NCBI RefSeq assembly: GCF_040412085.2
Contig: NZ_CP115921.1
Location: forward strand, 806,001 to 870,000
Reading direction: 5' to 3'
Source of the DNA: Vibrio sp. CB1-14
GTDB taxonomy: Bacteria > Pseudomonadota > Gammaproteobacteria > Enterobacterales > Vibrionaceae
Length of the DNA stretch: 64,000 nt
Position numbers and translations under genes: made by a program. The stretch's first letter is position 1. Each line of letters begins with the position of its first letter. Under the pieces are notes generated by a model. The model searched no databases. It was not told where the DNA came from and was given only the letters and a program-made list of their open reading frames with translations. Shown here piece after piece: positions 44,076 through 54,500 of this stretch.

Positions 44076-47000
44076 TGAGTTTGACCGAGTATTCAATTAA
44101 AAACCGCGTCATTAGCTGGCTGTTTCTGGTCATTTTGGCCATTGGTGGTATTCAGTCGTTTAACGATCTAGGTCGTCTTGAAGACCCTGCTTTTACCATT
44201 AAAGATGCGATGGTGATTTCGACTTATTCCGGCGCAACATCAACGGAAGTAGAAGAAGAGCTCACGTATCCACTTGAAAAGGAGATCCGTAAGCTTCCTT
44301 ATATTAAGAACATTAAGTCGACGTCATCCGCCGGGCTGTCACAAATCATGGTCAGTATGGAAATGGACTATGGCCCAGACGAGCTTCCGCAGATTTGGGA
44401 CGAAATGCGTCGTAAGATTAATGACTTAAGACCAAACCTGCCATCAGGTGTGAATTCGATTCAGATCATCGATGACTTTGGTGATGTGTTTGGTGTGATG
44501 ATCATGCTGACTGGTGATGGTTACGACTATGTGGAGCTTAAACGGTATTCTGATTATCTAAGTCGTGAGCTTGAGTTGGTCGATGGCGTTGGAAAGGTGT
44601 CGATTGCGGGTGACCAGAAAGAGATGCTGTTTGTGGAGTTATCGCTGGAACGTCTCTCTGCACTTAACCTAGATATGAACACCGTTATGGGACTGCTGAA
44701 TCAGCAAAATAGCGTGCAGTCTGCCGGTGAAATCATGATCAACGGCGAAAGCTTGGCGATTCGTCCAAACGGTAATCTGGACTCAGTGGAGTCGCTGGAA
44801 AATCTGATTATCCACGGCCGCGACACGGGCAACCTGATTCGCTTAAAAGATGTGGCTGAGATTTCCAAAGGTATCCAAGAAAAGCCATCGAACGTGATTA
44901 CCTTTAACGGTAAGCCTGCTATCAATCTAGCTATCTCATTTGGCGCGGGCGTTAACGTAGTTGAAGTTGGTAAAGCTTTAGATGCACAGCTTCAAGCGCT
45001 GGAAAACATCAAGCCTGCAGGCATTAATCTCGACTACTTCTATAACCAGTCGGCGGAAGTGGATAAGTCGGTACAAGACTTTGTTGTCAGTCTTGCTCAG
45101 GCTGTGGGCATCGTGATTGTGGTGTTGCTGTTCACCATGGGTATGCGCAGCGGCATCATTATTGGTGCGGTTCTGCTGCTTACGGTGTTTGGTACTTTCA
45201 TTATGATGAGTATCAACAATATCGAGCTGCACCGTATCTCGCTAGGCGCACTGATTATCGCGCTTGGTATGCTGGTGGACAATGCCATTGTGATCGTCGA
45301 AGGCATTCTGGTCGGGCTCAAGCAAGGTCAAACTAAGAAGCAAGCTGCGATGAGTATTGCTAAGCAAACTCAGTGGCCGCTGCTTGGTGCAACGGTGATT
45401 GCTATCACAGCGTTTGCGCCAATTGGCTTGTCACAAGACGCGACGGGCGAGTTTATGGGTTCGCTGTTTTGGGTACTGTGTTATTCGTTGTTCCTAAGCT
45501 GGATCACGGCACTAACTCTAACGCCGTTCCTAGCCGATATCTTGCTGAAAGAATCGGATAAGAATGACCAAGCCGCTGATGCAGATCCATACAAAGGCGT
45601 GCTGTTTACAGTGTTCCGTTGGTCTTTGGAGTTGGCATTGAAACTACGTTGGCTTACGGTCGCAGGTATGATTGCGCTGCTTGTCTCCGCAGTCATGGCG
45701 TTTGGTCTGGTAAAACAGTCGTTTTTCCCACCGTCAAATACGCCAATGTTCTTTGTCGATATGTGGATGCCGGAAGGCACTGATATTCGCCAAACGCTCA
45801 AGCAAACCGAGCAGGTAGAAGCGTATATCCAAGAGCAGGACAATGTTGAGTTTGTGTCTTCGACCGTTGGACAAGGCCTGCAACGTTTCATGCTGACTTA
45901 TCAGCCTGAGAAGAGCTATGAAGGCTTTGCGCAGTTGCAAGTGCGCACAACTAGCCGCGATAACATGTTTGGATTGCTCAATAAGCTAGACGCGGAATTG
46001 TCTTCTCAATTTGCAGCACCTACGTTCCAGCTACGATTGATGGAATTTGGACCGTCGCCAGCGTCTAAGATAGAAGCACGTATTATTGGCCCAGATCCGC
46101 AGGTACTGCGTGATATCGCGGTGCAAGTTGAAGATGTATTACTTGCCGATCCTGGTTCGAGAAACGTTCGTCATGACTGGCGTGAGCGTACTAAGCAGTT
46201 GGTACCTCAGTTCAACGAGTCAAAGGCGCGCCGCTTGGGTATCTCAAAAGAAGATCTATCAAGCACCCTGCAATTGGCGTTCGGTGGAAACACGATTGGT
46301 GTGTTCCGCGATGGTACGCAAATGCTACCAATCGTGACCAGATTAACGGAAGCAGAGCGGGTTGATTACGCGTCGCTACAGAACATCTCCATTTGGAGCC
46401 CAATGCTGCAAACGTATGTGCCCGTTGAGCAGGTGATTGATAATGTCACGTTGGAATGGCAAGAACCAATTATTCAACGCCGTGACAGAAAACGTACGCT
46501 AACCGTTCTCGCTGACCATGATGTGTTGGGCGACGAGACGGCGGCAAGTTTATTCGCTCGTGTTAAGCCACAGGTAGAATCACTGCCTCTACCTGCTGGC
46601 TACACGATCGAATGGGGTGGCGAATATGAGTCATCTAAAGACGCGCAAGAGGCGATGTTTAAGTCGCTTCCGATGGGCTATCTGTTGATGTTCATTATCA
46701 CTATGCTGCTTTTCAACTCGTTTAAGAAGCCGTTGGTGATTTGGCTCACGGTACCGCTCTCTATCATTGGTGTGGCGTTTGGTTTGCTGGTGTCTAATAT
46801 GCCGTTCAGCTTTACTGCGTTGCTTGGTCTACTTAGCCTTAGTGGCATGATCCTGAAAAACGGTATTGTGCTTATGGATCAAATCAACTTGGAACTTGAT
46901 AGTGGCAAAGACCCATATCTGGCGCTGGTTGATAGTGCGGTAAGTCGTGTACGCCCAGTGAGTATGGCTGCGCTTACGACTATTTTAGGGATGATACCGT

Positions 47001-47131
47001 TGGTGTTTGATGCCTTCTTTGGATCAATGGCGATCACCATTATGGCGGGTCTAGGGTTTGCAACCGTGCTGACCTTGATTGTGGTGCCAGTTCTGTTTGC
47101 TATTTTCTTTAAGGTAAAACCGGCGAAATAA
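44075..47131 (+). CDS. RND efflux pump (AcrB-type, HAE1 branch)
   Basis: A 1018-residue inner-membrane drug/proton antiporter with 12 spans and two large periplasmic loops, full length. Proton-relay aspartate lies in GMLVDNAIVIVEGI in span 4. The N-terminus SIKNRVISWLFLVILAIGGIQSFNDLGRLEDPAFTIKDAMV and the late ILKNGIVLMDQINLELD are typical of the family. It needs a TolC-type channel, which is not encoded here. It is the last gene of the operon and is followed by a strong terminator. Confidence 0.93.
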   Translation: MSLTEYSIKNRVISWLFLVILAIGGIQSFNDLGRLEDPAFTIKDAMVISTYSGATSTEVEEELTYPLEKEIRKLPYIKNIKSTSSAGLSQIMVSMEMDYGPDELPQIWDEMRRKINDLRPNLPSGVNSIQIIDDFGDVFGVMIMLTGDGYDYVELKRYSDYLSRELELVDGVGKVSIAGDQKEMLFVELSLERLSALNLDMNTVMGLLNQQNSVQSAGEIMINGESLAIRPNGNLDSVESLENLIIHGRDTGNLIRLKDVAEISKGIQEKPSNVITFNGKPAINLAISFGAGVNVVEVGKALDAQLQALENIKPAGINLDYFYNQSAEVDKSVQDFVVSLAQAVGIVIVVLLFTMGMRSGIIIGAVLLLTVFGTFIMMSINNIELHRISLGALIIALGMLVDNAIVIVEGILVGLKQGQTKKQAAMSIAKQTQWPLLGATVIAITAFAPIGLSQDATGEFMGSLFWVLCYSLFLSWITALTLTPFLADILLKESDKNDQAADADPYKGVLFTVFRWSLELALKLRWLTVAGMIALLVSAVMAFGLVKQSFFPPSNTPMFFVDMWMPEGTDIRQTLKQTEQVEAYIQEQDNVEFVSSTVGQGLQRFMLTYQPEKSYEGFAQLQVRTTSRDNMFGLLNKLDAELSSQFAAPTFQLRLMEFGPSPASKIEARIIGPDPQVLRDIAVQVEDVLLADPGSRNVRHDWRERTKQLVPQFNESKARRLGISKEDLSSTLQLAFGGNTIGVFRDGTQMLPIVTRLTEAERVDYASLQNISIWSPMLQTYVPVEQVIDNVTLEWQEPIIQRRDRKRTLTVLADHDVLGDETAASLFARVKPQVESLPLPAGYTIEWGGEYESSKDAQEAMFKSLPMGYLLMFIITMLLFNSFKKPLVIWLTVPLSIIGVAFGLLVSNMPFSFTALLGLLSLSGMILKNGIVLMDQINLELDSGKDPYLALVDSAVSRVRPVSMAALTTILGMIPLVFDAFFGSMAITIMAGLGFATVLTLIVVPVLFAIFFKVKPAK

Positions 47132-47158
47132 CTGAAATTACAGTGAATATGATCAAAG

Positions 47159-47182
47159 GCCTGCATTTATTGCAGGCTTTTT
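47159..47182 (+). terminator. Terminator of the RND operon
   Basis: GCCTGCA (47159-47165) and TGCAGGC (47171-47177) form a 7-bp stem with loop TTTAT, then TTTTT. Confidence 0.92.
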
Positions 47183-47439
47183 GCGTTGTAGCGAGTGCAA
47201 AATTGAACCCGCTTCTCGTAATTTCGCCGCAATTTTGTGTTTTTTGCGGACGAGTTCGGTATTCATCGGCTTTAACGAGCGATTTGTAAGTTAATTTCGA
47301 AATCTTGATCAAATTTTCGCAAAATAATGACGTTATTTTGGAATACCAACCACATTTTTTGGCATGATCGTTTTGCCAAACGACCAAGATTAAACACAAT
47401 ATGGTCACGAATCATTCAGAACAGATGGAGAGACTTGAA
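47183..47439. other. AT-rich intergenic region with one inverted repeat
   Basis: TTTGGCA (47358-47364) and TGCCAAA (47374-47380) are 7-bp arms around a 9-nt spacer, about 60 bp before the small CxxC gene. They could be an operator or 5' RNA stem. I see no other feature. Confidence 0.35.
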
Positions 47440-47673
47440 ATGCCAACTAACTACTGCACCGCGTGCAAAAAGGATACGGCACACAAAGCAGTGATGCGAC
47501 GCAGCCACAACGATAACTCATCTATCGTTCAAAACTTCCAAATGTTGATGTCTCAACTGGTTAACGGCAGCGGCTACTACAAGCTAGAGCGACAGCTTTA
47601 TTGCCGTGTATGCAATAAGCAGAATCAACAAACAGTGAAGACTGTACTTAGCGGTCAAACGAATCTCGCATAA
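47440..47673 (+). CDS. Small double-CxxC zinc-ribbon-like protein (77 aa)
   Basis: A 77-residue protein (MPTNYCTACKKDTAHK...). Cysteine pairs CTAC at the N-terminus and CRVC near the C-terminus are spaced as in a zinc ribbon. A GGAGAG site lies about 8 nt before ATG 47440; the longer frame from 47401 lacks one. It is basic and soluble. The function is unknown; nucleic-acid or protein binding is plausible. Confidence 0.68.
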   Translation: MPTNYCTACKKDTAHKAVMRRSHNDNSSIVQNFQMLMSQLVNGSGYYKLERQLYCRVCNKQNQQTVKTVLSGQTNLA

Positions 47674-47795
47674 ATTAACACTGTAAACTGATATCGATTG
47701 ATGGCATTTGTCACAACTTTGTGATCTCACATCTTTTTACATGCATAACCTTTGATTTACAATCGTGGAGTATCCCGTTCACTTGAGTTAAATCA

Positions 47796-48281
47796 ATGGC
47801 TTCGCTTGCTTTAGATAAAATCGATTTAGAAATACTGCGCATACTTAGCCGCAAAGGTCGTATGCCAATAGTTGAGTTGGCTAAGCTGGTCAATTTGACG
47901 ACCTCCCCTTGCTCAGATCGCGTGAAACGTTTGGAAAAAGAAGGTTTCATTGTGGGTTATCACGCTGAACTCAACCCAGAGAAACTGGGGTTGGATGTTC
48001 AAGTGTTTATTCATATCCGTCTTGATCAGACGAGTTTCTCTATCTTTGAAAAATTTGCCAAGGCTGTCGAGTTGATGCCTGAAATCGAAGAGTGTTACTC
48101 ACTCTCTGGTGATTTCGATACCATGATTAAGGTGAGAACCAAAGATATGAAGTCTTATCAATCTTTCATGTCTACCAAACTGGGCACTTTGCCGGGTGTT
48201 ATACAAACCAGAAGTGAAGTCGTGATAGAAGAGCATAAAACTGGGTTTGGCGTGAATCCGGATCTTCTTGACACGCTGTAG
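47796..48281 (+). CDS. Lrp/AsnC-family regulator
   Basis: A 161-residue regulator of normal family length. N-terminal HTH (about residues 5-60) LDKIDLEILRILSRKGRMPIVELAKLVNLTTSPCSDRVKRLEKEG is followed by a RAM ligand-binding/oligomerisation domain (about 70-150) with the EIEECYSLSGDFDTMIKV motif. Members respond to amino acids. The neighbours do not show the target; PutAP-type and ethanolamine genes are far away. A hairpin follows. Confidence 0.88.
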   Translation: MASLALDKIDLEILRILSRKGRMPIVELAKLVNLTTSPCSDRVKRLEKEGFIVGYHAELNPEKLGLDVQVFIHIRLDQTSFSIFEKFAKAVELMPEIEECYSLSGDFDTMIKVRTKDMKSYQSFMSTKLGTLPGVIQTRSEVVIEEHKTGFGVNPDLLDTL

Positions 48282-48325
48282 ACTCATCTCGACAAACCAT
48301 TACCAAGTATCCGTTGCATCCCACG

Positions 48326-48357
48326 GTATCTTCAATGAACCTTCTCATTGGAGATAC
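48326..48357 (+). terminator. Hairpin, probable terminator after the lrp-type gene
   Basis: GTATCTTCAATGA (48326-48338) pairs with TCATTGGAGATAC (48345-48357) over 13 positions with one G-T, 6-nt loop. A TTTTTT run begins about 10 nt later, so the fit to a classic terminator is imperfect. Confidence 0.5.
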
Positions 48358-48460
48358 AGTTCATGTCTTTTTTGAGAATTTTCACATTTTCTAATCTCTA
48401 AGGGTTTAAAAGCCTGATTTTTATTGGTAATTACTTAGTAAAGTAAATTAGAAATCTGCT

Positions 48461-48489
48461 TTTACAGTCCTACACTGAACATATATAAA
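48461..48489 (+). promoter_or_regulatory. Candidate sigma-70 promoter for the giant adhesin
   Basis: TTTACA (48461-48466) and TATAAA (48484-48489) are separated by 17 bp, close to both consensus hexamers. A start near 48496 would leave about 76 nt of leader before the ATG at 48572. Confidence 0.5.
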
Positions 48490-48571
48490 ACTATCTTATA
48501 AACAATGAGTTGCTTCAGTGAATGTGGACAGTTGACTAAGTGTGTTGCGACGGTTGTTCGAGGAGTTCGCC

Positions 48572-51500
48572 ATGAGTATTGCTGCGTTATTGGGTCTAGT
48601 CGATTTGTCAGGAACGTTAGTTCTTGATTCAAATGGCAAAATTGTCTTGCTGCCAGAAGGTGCTGAAATGAGACCCGGTGATATAGAGCTGTCGCCGGAT
48701 AACTTGGTTCCTGATGTTGAACTGCGGGAAACACTATTTGCTCAGATTAATTCCCAAGCCGAAAACAGTGCTTCCGATTTAGAGGACTTCTCAGCCAACG
48801 ATCTCGATGCCGATGCGATTATCGCTCAAATTGAGGCCGGTGCTGATCCTACTCAAAATGAAGACCAAGCCACAGCAGCAGGTGGCTCATTAAGCTCCAG
48901 TATCACCGATGCTGCTACCGTCGAAGCAATTAATCCACAAGTCTTAGCCGCTACGTTTTTTGAAACCCTGGGCCTCAATAGACAAGACCTGACAGAAACA
49001 CAAACCAATGCACTGTTAGATATCGCAACGAACAGTGCGCCCGTCACTCTATTTGAAGCGCGAAACTATGATGAAGAGTCACAGGACAGTGATTTAGGGT
49101 TGACCTTTCCAACGGATACCGATGGTGATGCTCTAACCGTTGCAGTCACAGAGCTTCCTAAACTGGGGCAAGTGACGCTCGCAGATGGCACGCCGGTTAG
49201 TCTTGGGCAAACCCTGACTCAAGAGGAGTTTGAGAATCTACAGTTTGATGCGCCCCAAGAGTACACGTTTGGTGAAGATGCAGGCCAGTTTACTTATAGC
49301 GTTGATGATGGGCAGGGTCAGCCGGACTCCGTGCAAACGGGTGGTGTGTTACTAGAAATCAATCCAATCAATGACATACCGGTTATTGACGAAGTAGGGC
49401 AAGGTACCTTAGTTGAGAGTGGTAATCTTGACGATGGCCAAATTGTAGAAGGTGTGAATACGGCTTCCGGTAGCATTAGTGCCTCTGATAATGATACGGA
49501 TGCAGCGCTGACTTATGGCGTAGAAAACGATACCAATGAATACGGTCAGCTTAGAGTCGATCCCGAAACGGGCGACTGGGTATTTACTTTGGATAACAGC
49601 TCTTCTGCGACGCAAAGCTTAAAAGAAGGCGACTCAATAAACACCACATTTGAGGTAACCGTTACCGATGATAAAGGCGCGGTCACTACAGAAACACTAA
49701 CGCTTACCATTAATGGCACTAACGATTTACCGACATTTGATGCGGGTGGCGATGCTGCTGGGACTGTGACTGAGCAGGGAGATGGTATTGGCAGCGACAA
49801 CCTAGCCTCAGGTGCTTTGTCAGTAACCGATGTTGATGCGGATGCGATTCTCACATTTGAAATTGAGTCTGAACAAAATGACTTTGGCTCTTTCTCAGTG
49901 GATGAAAATGGTCAATGGCAGTTTGAACTCGACAATGAAGCTTCGGTGACTCAGGCGTTAAGTGAAGGTGAAACGGAAACCCTGAACTACACGGTTTCTG
50001 TTACCGATGAATTTGGCGCTCGTAGCGAGCAGGTTGTTACGATTACGGTAATCGGTACGAATGATACTCCGGAAATAAAGGATGGAAGGGGCACCAGCGG
50101 CGCTGTGAATGAGGCGGGTCATCGTGACGATGGCACACTGTTTCCAGGTAAGGTGTCTGATTTTGGCATCATACGAGCGGTGGACAATGATGGAACGCTT
50201 AGCTTTACCACTACGGACAAGAGTGACTATGGCGAATTTACCATAAACGCGTTGACCGGTGAGTGGCGCTTTACCTTAGACAATAACGCAGCGATTACTC
50301 AGTCTTTAAAAGAAGGTGAGACGGGTGAAGTTGTATTCAATATCAAAGTAGCTGATGAAGCGGGGGCGTTTGTCATGCAGCCCGTTACCATTGAAATCTT
50401 TGGTGCCAATGATCAACCTACAATATCTTCATCGAGCGACTTAGACGGCACCGTTATTGAGTCTGGAGACAACACAGAAGGTACGTCTTTTGCGTCCGGA
50501 ACTCTCGTCGGAGAGGATGTTGATGACGACACAACCTTCACCTTCTTTGTAGAAGATGGTGGCAGTGAGTACGGCCAGTTGGTGATGAAGCCAAATGGTG
50601 AATGGACGTTTGAGATTGATAATGACTCAGCCGCAACTCAAGCTCTAAATGCGGGAGACTCCGTAGACATTACCTACCCAGTTACCATCCGAGATGAGTT
50701 TGGCGCAATCAACAGCGAGGCATTGACGATTACTGTTGTCGGAACCAATGACTTACCGCAGATTATCAATGGTTCCTCCTCTGCACTGACCGAAGACTCA
50801 GGCACTGATGCTCTTGGTTACCTAGTGGCAACCGATACATTGGTGATTAGTGATAAAGATGCCGATGAGGAGACGTTTAACCCTGGGAACGCAGAACCAG
50901 TAGGTTCAACACTAGGCTCACTAACTATCGCGGCAGATGGTACTTGGACGTACTCAGTAGATAATTCATTAGCGGCGGTGCAAGCTCTGGATGTTGGCGA
51001 TCAGTTGGTTGAAGAATTTATCGTAACCTCTGCCGACGGCACTGCGCACACCATCGCTGTCACCATCAACGGTACCGAAGATGAAACCTTCATCACCGGT
51101 CCAACGGCAGATACGGTGAAAGAGGACAATGATGTAGATGCTGGTCTTCTCACTGCTGGCGATAATCTGTCGCTCACCATTACCGATAATGATGCTGGCG
51201 AGAATAAATTCAGTACCACCGTCACCAGTGTCGTTAACGACAATGGTCAGCTTCCGCTGGGCATCTTAACCATTACTGAAGATGGTGACTGGTCGTATCA
51301 AGTTTCCAATGCACTGCAAGAGCTCCAGTCCCTCGGTGACGGCGATACGCGCGTCGAGCGATTCACTGTTACCTCTATCGATGGTTCAAAAACCGAAACC
51401 ATTGAAGTCACGATTCAAGGTACCAACGACTTGCCTCTTATTGGCGGCAATGCTGTGGGCAGCGTTACCGAAGACTTTGAAGTACAAACGGGAGACCTTC

Positions 51501-54500
51501 TCAAAGACAATGGTCAGTTGACGATTTCTGATGCGGACACTGGCGAAGCCAAGTTCCAAATGGTCGTGACGCCAGTAGGAAGCGTTCTGGGTACGCTCAC
51601 CATCACCGAAACGGGTGCGTGGAACTACGAAGTTGATAATACCAATCCAACGGTTCAAGGATTAGGCGAGGGTGACTCACTCACCGAGACATTCCAAGTA
51701 TTGAGCGAAGACGGTACCCCGCAAAATATCGTCATTACCATCAATGGTGTTAACGATGTGCCGACTATCACCTCGGGCGATTCTGTTATCGCTCAAGAAG
51801 ACGTCTTGGTGGATGGCGACGGCAACATCGTCGCGACTAATACCCTTGTGATTTCCGATGATGATACGGGCGAAGAAGTGTTTAATGCTGGTACGGCAAC
51901 GCCGGTCGGCACAACGCTTGGCACCTTGACCATAGATGCAGCTGGCGTTTGGACTTATAAAGTCGATAACTCGCTACCGCAAATTCAAGCCCTTGATGTG
52001 GGTACCAGTCTAACGGAGTCGTTCACAGTGACATCCGCCGATGGCACTGAACATCAAATCGATGTCACGGTCAATGGCACCGAAGATCCGACCATCATCA
52101 GTAACTACCAGCCAGGCGCAGTGACTGAAGATACCGCCGGTATCCTCACCGATTCAGGCAGCCTGAGTATTGCCGACCTTGATGCGGGTGAAGCTCTATT
52201 CAACACCACCGTCACTAAGCTCAATAATGGTGATGGTCATTCGCCTCTAGGCAATCTCACTATTGATGCCAATGGTAACTGGACCTACACCGTCGATAAC
52301 TCCCTCACTGGCGTGCAAGAGCTGGGTGATGGTATTACTCGCGATGAAGTGTTCCAAGTGACTTCCATTGATGGTTCCGTGAGTCAAACCATAGTAGTGA
52401 CGATTACGGGTGTCGATGGCGCACCGTCGATCGTCAGCGGAGAATCGGGAGATGTCACCGAAGATGCCGTTGTAGCTCCTAGCGATACCTTAGTGGCCAC
52501 AGATAAGCTAGTGATTACCGATGAAGATGCCGGTGAGAACGTCTTTGATGCCGGTACCGCAACGCCAGTGGGCACCACGCTAGGTTCGCTCACTATCACG
52601 GCCGACGGCACTTGGACTTACACGCTGGATAACACACTCTCAGCCGTTCAGGCGTTGGATGATGGCGACAAAGTCATAGAAGAGTTCACCGTCACGTCTG
52701 CTGATGGCACCGAACACACGATTGCCGTCACCATTAACGGCACCGAAGATGAAACCTTCATCACCGGTCCAACGGCAGATACGGTGAAAGAGGACAATGA
52801 TGTAGATGCTGGTCTTCTCACTGCTGGCGATAATCTGTCGCTCACCATTACCGATAATGATGCTGGCGAGAATAAATTCAGTACCACCGTCACCAGTGTC
52901 GTTAACGACAATGGTCAGCTTCCGCTGGGCATCTTAACCATTACTGAAGATGGTGACTGGTCGTATCAAGTTTCCAATGCACTGCAAGAGCTCCAGTCCC
53001 TCGGTGACGGCGATACGCGCGTCGAGCGATTCACTGTTACCTCTATCGATGGTTCAAAAACCGAAACCATTGAAGTCACGATTCAAGGTACCAACGACTT
53101 GCCTCTTATTGGCGGCAATGCTGTGGGCAGCGTTACCGAAGACTTTGAAGTACAAACGGGAGACCTTCTCAAAGACAATGGTCAGTTGACGATTTCTGAT
53201 GCGGACACTGGCGAAGCCAAGTTCCAAACGGTCGTGACGCCAGTAGGAAGCGTTCTGGGTACGCTCACCATCACCGAAACGGGTGCGTGGAACTACGAAG
53301 TTGATAATACCAATCCAACGGTTCAAGGATTAGGCGAGGGTGACTCACTCACCGAGACATTCCAAGTATTGAGCGAAGACGGTACCCCGCAAAATATCGT
53401 CATTACCATCAATGGTGTTAACGATGTGCCGACTATCACCTCGGGCGATTCTGTTATCGCTCAAGAAGACGTCTTGGTGGATGGCGACGGCAACATCGTC
53501 GCGACTAATACCCTTGTGATTTCCGATGATGATACCGGCGAAGAGGTGTTTAATGCGGGCGCCGCAACGCCGGTCGGCACAACGCTTGGCACCTTGACCA
53601 TAGATGCAGCTGGCGTTTGGACTTATAAAGTCGATAACTCGCTACCGCAAATTCAAGCCCTTGATGTGGGTACCAGTCTAACGGAGTCGTTCACAGTGAC
53701 ATCCGCCGATGGCACTGAACATCAAATCGATGTCACGGTCAATGGCACCGAAGATCCGACCATCATCAGTAACTACCAGCCAGGCGCAGTGACTGAAGAT
53801 ACCGCCGGTATCCTCACCGATTCAGGCAGCCTGAGTATTGCCGACCTTGATGCGGGTGAAGCTCTATTCAACACCACCGTCACTAAGCTCAATAATGGTG
53901 ATGGTCATTCGCCTCTAGGCAATCTCACTATTGATGCCAATGGTAACTGGACCTACACCGTCGATAACTCCCTCACTGGCGTGCAAGAGCTGGGTGATGG
54001 TATTACTCGCGATGAAGTGTTCCAAGTGACTTCCATTGATGGTTCCGTGAGTCAAACCATAGTAGTGACGATTACGGGTGTCGATGGCGCGCCGTCGATC
54101 GTCAGCGGAGAATCGGGAGATGTCACCGAAGATGCCGTTGTAGCTCCTAGCGATACCTTAGTGGCCACAGATAAGCTAGTGATTACCGATGAAGATGCCG
54201 GTGAGAACGTCTTTGATGCCGGTACCGCAACGCCAGTGGGCACCACGCTAGGTTCGCTCACTATCACGGCCGACGGCACTTGGACTTACACGCTGGATAA
54301 CACACTCTCAGCCGTTCAGGCGTTGGATGATGGCGACAAAGTCATAGAAGAGTTCACCGTCACGTCTGCTGATGGCACCGAACACACGATTGCCGTCACC
54401 ATTAACGGCACCGAAGATGAAACCTTCATCACCGGTCCAACGACGGACACAGTGAAAGAAGACACCGATGTGGATGCTGGTCTTCTTATTGCTGGCGACA

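Noticed and set aside
47109..47408. Minus-strand 99-codon frame after the RND operon
   Set aside because: It overlaps the end of the pump gene and a terminator, has no ribosome site and no recognisable product.
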